A stretch of 64,000 nucleotides of DNA, taken from the NCBI RefSeq assembly GCF_000972845.2, contig NC_040032.1, positions 19,028,636-19,092,635 on the forward strand. Direction: 5' to 3'. Each line of letters starts with the position of its first letter. Within the stretch, counting starts at the first letter, position 1. Shown here piece by piece: positions 1 to 12,600 of the stretch. The position numbers and the translations under genes were made by a program. The notes beneath the pieces were generated by a model. It ran no database searches and was not told the origin of the DNA. It was given only the letters and a program-made list of their open reading frames with translations. This DNA comes from Larimichthys crocea. Taxonomy: Eukaryota > Chordata > Actinopteri > Sciaenidae.

Positions 1-453
1 TGTTTTTTTTCTGTTTGTCTGAAGTTGGACAACAGATCATATAAATAATTTATTTATGTGAAAGCTGCACCAAAACAAGTCACTTCTTAGTATTTCTGTG
101 CCCTTTCACCATTACAGTGAGTGAATTACCTTTCATACTCAAAACGGTCAAATCTTATAATTAATTATTATTATTTTTTAATTAGCACCTGTCTTGCATG
201 ATTTCTAACACTGATTTGCAGATGTTATTTGTCGACATCCATTGGAGGAAATGCATCATTTAGATGCTAAGAATAAAAATTGAAAAAAACTGAAAAAACA
301 GCCTGAAAAGAGAATTTAATAACACATCTTGCATTCACTTTGCCTAATTGAAAGCATAATACTTTCAGGGGAAATGGAAGTAAGTGGTGGTAAAGAACAG
401 AACTCTACGGCACGGCAGGTGCAAACATAGGCGAGAAGAGATTGTTGACTCAC
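1..453 (-). other. Start of the ncam1 intron after exon 12
   Basis: AT-rich intron beginning with the GTGAGT donor of exon 12. No exon-like segment, repeat family or RNA gene is visible. The remaining ncam1 exons continue beyond position 1. Confidence 0.8.
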
Positions 454-621
454 CGTCCTCAGCATTATACTCCATGCCAGTCCACTCCTGGCCAGGCATA
501 CGCCATTCCACTTTGTACTTGATAATGGGCACTCCACCTATGGAGTCAGGCTCCTCAAACTCTACCACTGCTGTGCTGGAGAAAGGTTCTACCAGTTCAA
601 TTCCTGGTGATGATGGCACCT
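454..621 (-). CDS. ncam1: ncam1 coding exon 12: first half of fibronectin type III repeat 1
   Basis: 168-bp exon, phase 1 to phase 1, 55 whole codons. It reads VPSSPGIELVEPFSSTAVVE, then FEEPDSIGGVPIIKYKVEWR and MPGQEWTGMEYNAED. The P-S-S-P start, the GGVPI-KYK-EW block and length identify FN3-1 of NCAM1. F-E-E-P-D sits where mammals have F-D-E-P-E, an acidic patch recognised by the polysialyltransferases. The acceptor is TCCTTTGCAG and the donor G|GTGAGT. The other half of this FN3 repeat lies beyond the left edge. Confidence 0.95.
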
Positions 622-3600
622 CTGCAAAGGACGAAACATGCAAACTCTATAAAATATTATAAACTACAAAATACTATGAAACTATAAATGATAAAATACA
701 CAAAACTCAGAGAAAATTTTGAAGTTAAGACATTTCCAAGATGGTAAATAAGATGCAGATAGTAAGCAGTGACAAGTTCTACTGATATTTTTTATTTTAA
801 TAAAGCCTGATGACAGGGAATTCAGTGTTTCTACAATATAGAGTTGTAGGACTGTGTGAGCTGTGCTTTGGGCTGTGCTTTGGCAGGGAGCTGAGGTGAA
901 TGGCTCAGATTGATACTGGCCACTGCAACAACTACTGATAATGTACTGCTCCCAATCAGCCTCTTTCACAAATGTGTTGCTGGCAAATGTGTTGCTCTGG
1001 TGCCCTCGAAGCCCCCGGTCACCAAATTACTGAAGATCCGTTGGACATGCCTGAATGAGTTTGCAGTAGCAGCTTTACCTCCGGCCTGAGATGCTCTTTG
1101 ATTCATGATGATAAGCCAGAGTGTCAGGGCACCATACACAATTTAGTAACCTTCTGTAGACACTATAATGCTGTTTTAAATGCTGTGCTGCTTATATCTG
1201 CTTTCATCTATCAGGGGTATGGTTTAATAATGGTAATCAGTTTGTGAGGTGCGAATTATCTCCATACATTCAATTTTGGCCTAGAGTTTCTTTGTAATTA
1301 CTGTAAATAAAATCTGATACAGTATATTCATGGTTTTCAGGAAACAATGAATTGAGTGACCCCTGACCTTTCCTCTTGTGCTTCTATAAGACTAAATGAA
1401 TTTAATTCTCTGATGTACATTAAATAATAAATTGTAATTACAAAGCAGAACTGAATGTTTCTGCCTGCTAAGTAATTAACTATATATATCAATCAATGTA
1501 TGTGTAGTGCCATGCAATCAGAAACAGTACTGAGGTCTATTCTCCTTCTGTAATGATAAACTTAACAGATTTTTTTCTGGATGGTGTTCTGTTAGCATGT
1601 ACTGTAATGCAGAGACTGTTTAATCACCTTTGAAATTGAAACGACTTTGTTTAGTGCAGCTCTGTGGCTCATGCTTTGTGTCGAATTTTCTCATTGACGT
1701 ATCAATGTGGAAAATAAGGCATGAAGAGATATTTATAGGTCTCTTTTTGCTCCCTTTTTAGTCCAACTGTGGTTTGAAGGAGTCACTGTAGGCATACTGA
1801 TGAGTTATGCAGCAAATACAAAAAAGAGCAGAGAGAAAACACCTCAAAGGGTGCAGGGTACAGTATAGTACACAGTGGCAACAGAGGTTGTTAGGGCAAT
1901 TCATCTGACTACGCTTTATTTAGACAAAGGTCCTGAGCAACCCACCTCCTCTAACGGATCCAGAACTATTTTTCTACACCAAATGAAGCAAACATGAACC
2001 AACTGCACTGCAAGGAAAACAGGACTTAAAGGACAGTTCCCCTGTGATTTTAATTTTTGTTCATTACCTGCCTGTGCTGTGGCTGATTCCATGCACGGTT
2101 CAACTTTATTTTCTTTTTATATGCTGTCTTTTCATTGTGTAAATAAATGCAATCTTAGTTTAAATTTACAAGAAGTATACAGATATATCTTAGCTATGAC
2201 CTTGTCAATTAACTTATCTTTTAGCTCCTCCCCTAATTTAGTGAAACTACAAACAAAATAAAGATGGAACCAAGCATATGGTTGGATCCATATTTGATAG
2301 TATGACTTTGGTTCGGGAGAAATTGAAGTGGAAGAGTGAAGGTTTCAGGTGGTTTTCATTTATCATATACCATTAATGAGTAAAGTCAAGAATGTTGTGT
2401 TTTATGCTTTTTTTCTCTTTAGTATTCTTTGGCATGAAGCATGACTGGACCTGCAGATGCTTCTGAAACCATCAAATCCCAAACACTTCCAATGAACCCC
2501 TATTTGGGATTTTACCCAAAACATTCAGGTCAAGAAATGCTGTGTATGTGTGAAAGTGTATATACACATACACTTTCATTTGTCATTATGTTTCACCGAT
2601 TAATAGTAATGATGATAATACCGAGCTCTTTCTATCTTATATTTTTATCCTCTTTTTTTCGTTTATGTTATACGTCCTTATATGTTTTTGTCTTTTTATT
2701 TTGAAGCATATTGAATCTTCACCTGCTATATGAAATGTGGTACATAAGTAAACTTTGCCTTTATCTATTTGGTTTTTATATATTCTGTGAACAAACCTGC
2801 TTGGATAAGAAGGAACTCCTTGGACTCACTGCCCATCACATTGGTTGCAGTGCAGTTGTAGCTCCCAAAGTCATTCTGAGAATCCGGGGTAATCTGAGCG
2901 ATCGAAGAAGAGAAAAACACAGAGAAACACCAGCTCAGAAAAATACCACTAGGACTTAAATAAACCTGAGAAGAACATGAATATGCATGTCATTAATTAT
3001 TAATTTTGTGCCATTTAGCAGTTTATTCATGGCTGATCATGATTCATTTATGGATTCATTTGGAGAGTGGTCGGTATGCAGATATCTAATGTAGGGGCTA
3101 ATCATTAGACATTGGTTCATTAACATAGTATCTAGCACTCTGTACTCGATAACTTGTCGACTATTATTATCCTTTATTATTATCTTGGATTCAGAGTTGC
3201 TACAGAACTTGTTACCTATTCATTATTCATGACACTCACTTAACTAAGTGGAGGAGTGCTTTAATGTTCCATGCTATGAATAACACAACACATTTCCTTA
3301 TAAAATTACCACTACATTGTTTTCTTTTTCATTTTTAAAATGACTCAATTAGAAATGGCAAAATATACAAACAAGCCTAGATAAAACTTTGTTTAAGAAT
3401 CAGCAGGCCAAATCTTCTGGTACTGAAGTGGAACATAAACTATTTCGAATTGCTCTCAGTAGTTGATCTTTATCTGGTAAGTAAATACAGCTGTTGTAAA
3501 CACAAATTCTGATAATATCCGAAAACCCTTGCAGTGTTCGGTTTATTTAAAAACAGTCTACGTATTTTTTTTATCTCTGTGCTTTTGTGTTTCATTAAGA

Positions 3601-6600
3601 TGCAACAGACCTCCAGGTAGCTGGTGGATTGTGTGCTGTAGATCTTCATGTTGGTGGTGTTGGCAGAGGGCAACTGGAGACCGTCTCTAAACCAAACCAC
3701 AGAGGCTCCGGGGTGAGCCTTCACTTCGCAGCTGATGTTGGCTGGGTTTCCCTCCCATGTGTACACTGCCACTGAACCAAGGATCTTTGGAGCATCTGCA
3801 GCAACACACATAGGAGTAAAGATGGTAAACATTACAACAGGCATGTGTTCAACACTTTGCTGAAAATCTGAAGTGTTTACTCCTTCAGTGTGGTTCATCT
3901 GGCCAGGAGGGACACACAAGGAGCAAAACTTCAATCAACCAACCACAGGAAATAATGAGAAAATTAAGGGGTTCATAATTTTAAACAACAATACATACTG
4001 CATGTTGGTGAGTTTTTGAAGATAGACTTGCATCGGCACGCATCTGAATAATCAAAGCATTTAAATACTTTCCTTTTTTCTACCACTTTAATTGGAAAGG
4101 TCAAGAGAGTATTCACAGTTAGCGGAATCTAAGTTGTAGTGCTTCAATTAAAAAGAAACACAAAATACTAAGACAATATCAATATCATCAGGGTGATGTT
4201 ATCTATCCAGCTTAACCTTGGAAGACCATGGATTTTGTTTTCATGTTTACTTATTATTTATTAAAGGGATTATGTCTAAAGCTTTAACTCCATTAAGAAG
4301 AAGCCCTTTGTAGGTACTTATACTGTAAGTCTGCCAGAATCTCAGAAGACTTTCCCAATATCTGGGACAGCTAATGAAAAAGTCAAAACTTAATGTAATG
4401 TTGTACTGTTGAGATAGACACGGGCCTGAGCATGAATTCTGCTCCATGATTTTTGTATTAGAACTTAAACATTTATATAAGACAAGAGAATCATGGGAAC
4501 TAAATATATTGCCATAATCCAGTGCTAACTTTTGAACTGATTTTTGGAAAAGAGGAGATTCTATATCCTTTTTACAAGAGCATACACATTATCATCAAAC
4601 CCAGAAAATCTCTGTATGAAAAAATCCACAGGACAGATAGGAATCAGTCAGCTGTGAGAGGCCACACAGAGTCTTCTATTCCAGGAGCAAGTCATTTGTG
4701 GGATGGTAATATTTCTTTCCTTCCCTGAAGCTCTTCTCAGCATTTCCCAGTAGATCTTATCATGGCTACCAGTGAGACACTTCATTTAGAAATCTTTGTA
4801 ATCAAAAAAGACACTTAAAAACAAACTCCCGGAGGCAGCTGGAGCAATCATGGCAATGCTGACAGAACCTGCAATCTTAATGGTAAACGAACACTAAGTG
4901 TTGTCTAATGACTGCATTTCTCTTACTTCTATACATCCAAGGCGAGGGTTTTTATGATATCCATTTAAGTTTTAAAGACGACCTGTGCTGAGTGTATGGA
5001 ACATTAAATTGCCACTTTTTGCCCATTTTACTTGTAACAAAAAGGAAGCGAAATGTTTTACTGCAAGATGTTCCAGCTCTGAAATTACAAACATTTTAAC
5101 GTCTAACAGAGCGCCATTATTACACAGTAAGTCTAATAAGCGATGATCGTGAGTTAGTTTTGCGTCAACACAGATAACTGATCTCAGTTGGACCTTCAGA
5201 TGGTTTATTCTGGGTTTGATGAGCATTAGATCCGTCCTCTCACTGAAACTGCTCTATATTTGAAACCAATAACGCTGCTACCATTCTGTTGAGCCCCATT
5301 TAGCAAGCTCCTTTGACATGCTTGTTGAATTGAATTGATACCATATGGCCAAAACTCTTCACCCTCAGCCAGCCTTCATCTTCTGCTTCATCATTGAGAA
5401 GTAAGGGGCTATAACAAGAAATGACTGTTTTCCTCCATTCTTTCCTTATATTATACCCTGCTCATATCACTGAGCAGGTACTCCTGAATGCAGTGAAGTA
5501 CGCTTTGCTTCCTGAGTGCTGTGAAATGCTGTGGCCCCTGACACAGCCAGGGCTTTTCTTCTGACCCTGGATCCTTGAAAACTCTGCAGTGTGCTACCTC
5601 TGGGATTGATGAACAAGGCTGAGTCAATAGATGCTCCTTCGCTTGCAGCTCTGATTAGACTCTTTCTATCTCCTCCTTCATTGACTTACTCTTATTTCTT
5701 TAGCCTCCTTGTTGGGTCTCGGTGCGATTATCATTATGTATGCAAACAGCAGGAATGTATCTGTCTGCTAGTGGTGCTCATATAACATAAAAACATAACA
5801 AAACGGTTTAGGGGTAATACATACAGGGTAGGTATAATTACAGTACTACTATAGGTACTACTAAGCAGACATGGGGAGAACATACAAACTTCACACAGAA
5901 GCTTTGAACCAGGAATATGCTTGTTGAGGCGACAGTGCAAAGTACTAGTATCACTATCGCAATTATGTTTTGATCTCCTAGAATTTCTGTAGCCAGCAGG
6001 ACAGAGATGAAGTACAAAGGAGGTGACCTGCTTGCAGCTCAAACTGTGTTTTCATTATACTTCCATGCTAAACAAACCCAGGCCTCCACCAGCAAACGCA
6101 GACGCGCTCAGCGCAGTTAATGGGATCATGCTGTGCAGCAGATAGGAAGTTCCATGCCTAGATAACGTCTTCATTGTGTGAGTGGCAATAGAGAGGACAG
6201 AGAGTGAGAGCTGTGCTCAAGACAAAGCACCTTTTCTTATCGATAATTGCTTGGCAACAGTGAATCAGCTACCTGATTACTCACTGATTACTCGAGCTAA
6301 CTGCAAGTCCTCAAACAACTCTATCAACACTGTGTTGTGATTATATCTCAAGCAAATTACTGGTGCATTGAGAGCAAGCAATTAATCCAATTAAGAATTC
6401 ATTGGCTTTATTTATTTCTTTCTCTTATTTTTTTTAACCAAGGTAAAAGGTTTGAGAGATTTCAAAATATGTACAATTTAGCACGTCCAATTATTCCAAG
6501 CATGTGTTTTTAGTGTGCTTGGGCAATGCATGCCAAAACATAACAAAGCTTCGTGTTTGGATATACTGTTTCTCTCGCACGGTTTTCTTTTCTCTCTGTA

Positions 6601-9600
6601 CTCCAGCCCACCAGAGAGTTGAAGAGTTGAACAGTGACTATGAAGTCACATGAAGTGCTGACTTTCAGTTTTAATTTGAGGGTGCTTACATTCACAACAA
6701 ATAACCCACATACAGATGCAGTATTGCCGGCTGGTCCACGACAGGCTCTTGCTTATCTGAATGGAATGAATGAATATCTCTGGCTGGCAGCTGACTGGCT
6801 GCTGGCTGTGGATGACAATTCTGTGTGGCTGGCACTGTATACATTTTTAGCTCTTTTTTATACACAGCCCCAAAGATAAAAAAAAAAAAAAAAGAAAAGG
6901 GTCTTACATTGTTAACTGTAAAAGGATATGAACACCTCCAGTATAACCCCGTAATCATGGTTACCATTGTAGATGAAGAAAAACACGAACCTTGTAAGAC
7001 TTGCATTGTAGAAAAGCAAAAAGGTTGCACGAACATTTTAGTCCAGAGTTAAGAGGCTCACAGTAAATTTAAGCCTAAAAAGCCACTGCACCTCAGGGCT
7101 ATGTTTCCATAGTAACAAAATGCTGCTACAAAACACTGACCCAGAACACTCTGCTCTCTTGTTCACCATTTATCCCCAGAAAAAGAGGTGATTCGCTAGA
7201 AAATGTATCTTCAGACACATTTCTTTACAAGCTGCTGGTGTAATGCTTGCTGTCTCCCTTGGTTTGAGGATGTCATGATTTGAATTTTTTTTATTATTAT
7301 TTTTTGCATCCAGTGGGCTGATTTTATTTCATATTTTTTAAATTCACCTATAAACTACAGGAATAATTGCAACATACATGTTGCTTAAGCTATTATTTTA
7401 ATTTACCCAATAAACAGTGCCACGGAATAGACAGCTTTGTGTAGCCTGTTGCAACCTCAAACATAGCTAAGTTAGTTAGCTGAGTATAGAAATGTATATA
7501 GAAATGTATGTGGTAACTCACAAAAATTGGGATGCACAAATTAGTTACCATATAGAGTTATGATAAAACTTACACCACGTCCTGAGCAGATTTAGTAACT
7601 GCTACTGTGGCAGAATAGTAAGAATAATGATAGGGACTGATGTTAGAAGAGCCAGAGGAAACATCTGTGACAGACTACATCCCTTCATCTCCATGCTGAC
7701 ACTGACATGCATGTTCAGTCGGGTGCTATACAGTTACTTCATGCTGCTTCACTTCACGTCAGATGGGAATTGCCTCTGGCACCATTTGGGTGCTTGTAAC
7801 AGAGACTTGTAACTGTGAAGGTGTTAACTTCAGCAGAATCTTCAGCCCAAGAAAGTTTTCACGAGACCTTTGTTGTCATGTGTAATAACTCAGTGAAAAA
7901 CATCAAAGTATGAGAAGTGATTGGTGAATGTCTTGAATTAGTAAAGAGGTAATGTTAGATGGACCAGATGCTTGTTCACATGTGAAAACACACACGACAT
8001 TGGCCTTTTCAGTAAAATACTTGTATAGGCTGTTTTGTAATACTTTGATTGTGTGGAATTAAATTATAGTGAGAGTGTAAATGGGGAAAATGAACATAGT
8101 AGCAAGTTTATAGTGAAAATAACCTGTAAAATGCAGCCTCTAAGTGTTGACATGACACTTGAATTTACGCTAAAATCTATTTTCTGCTTGTGCAACAGGC
8201 TGCAGACCTCTATCTGAAGACTGAACACTTCTCCAGTCTTTCAGTCTGTCTTTGTTAAACCAGCAGGTTTTTATTGTCAGTCCATCACAACTGAGATCTG
8301 ATGCCTGGAGATGCTCTTTTGCGCCAATATTAAACAATCCTATGATATAAGGAGAAAGCTTTTGTAGAACGATTTCCACCTGCAAGGCTGCCACGAGGCA
8401 GGTTGCGGTTTAAATAAAGGGCATGAGACTCAGGTTTTTCTTCACTGTAAAGACGTGCTCTCTTGCTCTTACTGTTATAGTGCTAGTGCTATTGATTTTT
8501 CTGCCTACAGCTAAAATCAACAGCTAATGAACAAAGTCAAGAAAAGTTCTCATGGTGGTGTCAAAAACCATTTTAGGAAAAGAAGGAAATCACTACCTGA
8601 ACAGAGACGGACGTTGAAACAACACATCGTTTTCAAAAAAAAACAACTACTCCACAGACTGATGATATACAGGATGTAATTTTACAATCTACGACTAGTC
8701 TCTAACAATTTCAACTGAAACTCAATAACTTTGTGACATTTTATTTGAAGACTGCCATGGGAAAATGTGCAGACAGGAGCAGCCGTATGCCTGTTACAAA
8801 GTTTTCTTGAGAGGACTTCTTTTAGTTTTATATATCCTGACTTAACAGTTTCAATAGTATTCTGGCAATATATGAAAAAGTAATATCTGTAATTAATTAA
8901 CAGCAGAGTACATGTTAAGGAATACGTGCATTTGCTTTCATCCTGAGAGTGAGATGAAATGCAAAAATGACAATTCATTAGGCAAATGTCAACAGTAATG
9001 ACAGCTTTTAGCCTCATTCATGCATGAGTGAATTACAATACAAACCAAAGGTGATGAGTATTGACAGCACTGACAAACCGTCAGAGCGTAGTGTAGAAAG
9101 AACTGGGTGACTTACAGCGGACATCCAGGTGCATGTGCTGGTTGTCCTGGCCGATGGAGTTGCTGGCGGTGCAGAGATACTGGCCGGCATACGTGAACTG
9201 GATGTTTTTCAAGGTGAGAGAGGACACCCGAGCGTGGCTGCGTACCACAATATTTCTATCAAGGCTCTACAAAGAAGAAGAGAAAGTAATTATTCTCACT
9301 TGGAAAGCCTGACATTTTCATAGAAATGAATGCATGTCTTGCTTCTCTCCCCCCAGCTTGTTTATGAGAGGTTTTTTTTTTTATTATTATTATTATTTGT
9401 AGGTCTAAACACTGGGAGCTTCCTACAAAAAAACAAAACAAAACACTGGGAGGTGATGGGGTTATGTTTCTAGTTTGTCTGTAATAAACTGGATGTGGGA
9501 AGTGAATTCAAATTTCATCAACTAAAAACAAAACAAAGAAACTGTGATGAAAAGATGACAGATGGTCTACAGTATGTGAAGTGTAATGCAAAAACACAGA

Positions 9601-12600
9601 GAATGGATAAAAATAAAATAAAAAAATCTTGTACAAATTAGAAGTTAGTGTCTTTAATTTGTTTTAGTATAAAATAAAGGATAAGGCTGATGTTATTCTA
9701 TATTTGTCTTAGAGTAACGTAAGTGCCACAGACAGGATGGGGAAACTAGGAAATTCTGAAAGAAGGACTAACACATTGTTGGTTTTGATCTTTTCATGGA
9801 ATTTGTTGACAATAAGAAAGATATAGAGATACACCAGCCTCACCCTTCTCATGATAAGATTAAATTTCTAGGTCAAGATAAATGTTATTTTCCGTGGTTA
9901 GGGAAAGTCAGGTGGAGAGGGTACACACAGCAGTCCTAAAATCATTAAAATATACACGTCCAAAAAATCTGTCTCTCACACAAGTACTAACAGCAACACA
10001 GCTGGATATCATGGCAACTGAGAAACTACTCCCGCAACAACCTGGAAATCAGCAAGCACACACAGCTCTAACCAATAAACTGCAAACTCCTACAGTATGT
10101 CGATTACTTTCCCTACCATTTAGCAGCCTAGTTGCAGGTTTACAGACAGTCTGATTGTAGCTGTAACAGTATAATTGCAGTTGGGACAAATGACTTGATA
10201 AAGCATGCTTTTATTTTCCTTAGCAGATCACCTTTATTGCCCTGCCTACTTAGCTGAACCTGTTGTATTGTGGATATATCCAGGCTCACTGAGAGTGCCT
10301 TAATCAGAGCACTCAGGTCTCAGCACAGTTGTGCTGCTGACATCAGAGTACACCCAATGAACTCACTTGCCGTTTTAATCATGCACTGTAACCTTGCTTA
10401 ATCTGTACTGTATATTTTCCCTAAAAGGTGAAGGGTTCCTTATTCTGTTTATAGTCACATCTGAGCACTGTCACATACAGCATGCTGCCAAAAAAGCAAG
10501 TGCCACCTTCCCACCAGTACAATAATTGAGATATATTCTTGAAAATATGCCACAGAAGGTAGCAGGCCAAAAACAACAACAACAACAGAAAACATCAATA
10601 ATGAAAAAGATCCATGTAGCAGGCCCAATAAAAACTCTGAGTCTTAAAAATACAGTAACAGCTTTTCTTGCCTCTGGGCGACACACAGTCTAAACCACCA
10701 GGGGATATACATCTTCCTCTGAGCTGCCATGATTTTCTATTAATATTGCAGGCATTCTAGGTGCTTCAGCGTTTATGTTTGATAAATAATTGAATAATAT
10801 ATGTTGTATTAGCATTATGGCATGAACTGTTATCCTCCCCAGAGCAGGGGGATGCAGATGTGGCAGAAACATTTCTGCTGTTTACTGAAGATCTGAGGGA
10901 GTGTCCTGGAACATTTTGAAAGGGCAGCATTAATCTTGTCTTACTGCAGTGACACAGGAAGGAGCAGCACCTGGCACACTTTTAGAATGGAAACTGGTTT
11001 AAGTTTAGTGGAGAATAATACTTTAATGATACAACAGAAGCAGAGGTGAACAGACAGACCTTTGAACAGGATTTATTAATTCATCCCCATGAATTATTTT
11101 AATTACGCAACTCTGATTTGTCACAAAATTAATTATAACAGGCTTGTAAAGGAAGGCATGAAAATGATTTTTCACAGTCTCCCCTGTTTGCATAGTCACT
11201 GCACTTCTTTGTTTTGTAGGGCAGAACTGACACTCTGTTACATAATCTGTCAATACACGTGTTTCGCTTGTCGTGTATTCTGTACTACAACAGAGAGACT
11301 GCCAGCCAAAATCTGCACTGGCTGCGACTATCAGTAATGCAGTGAACAAACCCTGATAAATCTATATATGCGCTGCTTCTGTATTTCAGCAACTCTCCAC
11401 CATCTACAGCCCTACTGACTCTATAAAAAGCTGTTAATGCTGCATTTGTGTCACAGTGATGGATTTCTGTAAATATAAAATGCAGACTGTGAACAACTAT
11501 TTGTGTCAGTATCCTAATGGTAATTACATGGAGGGCAGGTGAGAATTTTCAGGCTCCAACTTGAATTGCAAAAGGGTTTGGCAGCAGTCAACATAACAGA
11601 TGAACTAGAATCTAATAATTAAAACAGACCAAGTTATTAAAAAGAGTCCACAGCCACATTAGAGGCTCTGTGAGACTGTATAAATACTGGCCAGTTGAGA
11701 TCAAAATGCTAACACTGAAGGAATTAACATCTTGTTTAAAGTACAGCAGAACTTTTGATTGACTTGATCTGGTGATGAAACTAGATAAAAAGTGGTCCAA
11801 AATCATTACAGTTGGTCCTGTGGGTGACATGAACAAAGTAAAAACAAACAAAAAAAACCATTTCAACCTGTTGGTTACACTTGATTCATTCCTATAAACA
11901 GATATCTGCATGTGAATGCACAATCTGTAGGTGAGAGACCAAGACTTTGGCACTATGGTTTTTGTTTGTAGTCCGAGTAGTATTGGCCAATCACATTTGT
12001 GTTTGGGTTTTGGTTAGAACAGAATGTGTGGAAAGCAAAACGCACGGGGGAACGCACTGGCCTAAATGAAGTCTCAGGAACCATCATTATTGTGTAATGA
12101 TAATTTAGCTTTTTATTCCCTTTTTGTTTTATTATCTGCACTCATGTGCAGCTATCTGTTCTTACAGTCTTTCTCATCAATCTCTTGTATCAAGTTGCAA
12201 ATCGGTCAAACAATGGCAAATCAGTTCTGAGACTGATAGACTATAGACTTGAGAAACAATAGCTTATAGCTCTGATCCACTGCAGGAACCTTTAGACCCG
12301 TGATCATGGGGCATTCACATTATACATTTTGGGCTTGTGTTTCTGCTTTATTTTCCAAAAAGACCAACAATGGGACCAATTAAGTCATGTTTGTGCTGTT
12401 TTGTAGGCAAGGTGAGTAAGCTGTTGTGGGCAATGAAAGAAGAAGCCTCATTTGTGCAATAAAAAGCCTTCATTGTTATTTCATTGCCTTAGTTAATACA
12501 GATGCTGTAATAAAATGGTGGTTACTGTTTTGATGTAACAACACATCTGCCTCACCCAATCAAGATTGACAGCATTGCTGGCAACCCCTAAACTTCTTGC

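Larger units (their letters stand above)
622..2796 (-). other. ncam1 intron 11 (2175 bp)
   Basis: Non-coding between exons 12 and 11. It holds two short perfect or near-perfect tandem duplications (860-883 and 969-998) and a perfect 11-bp inverted repeat at 2551-2578. Otherwise AT-rich sequence without recognisable content. Confidence 0.85.
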
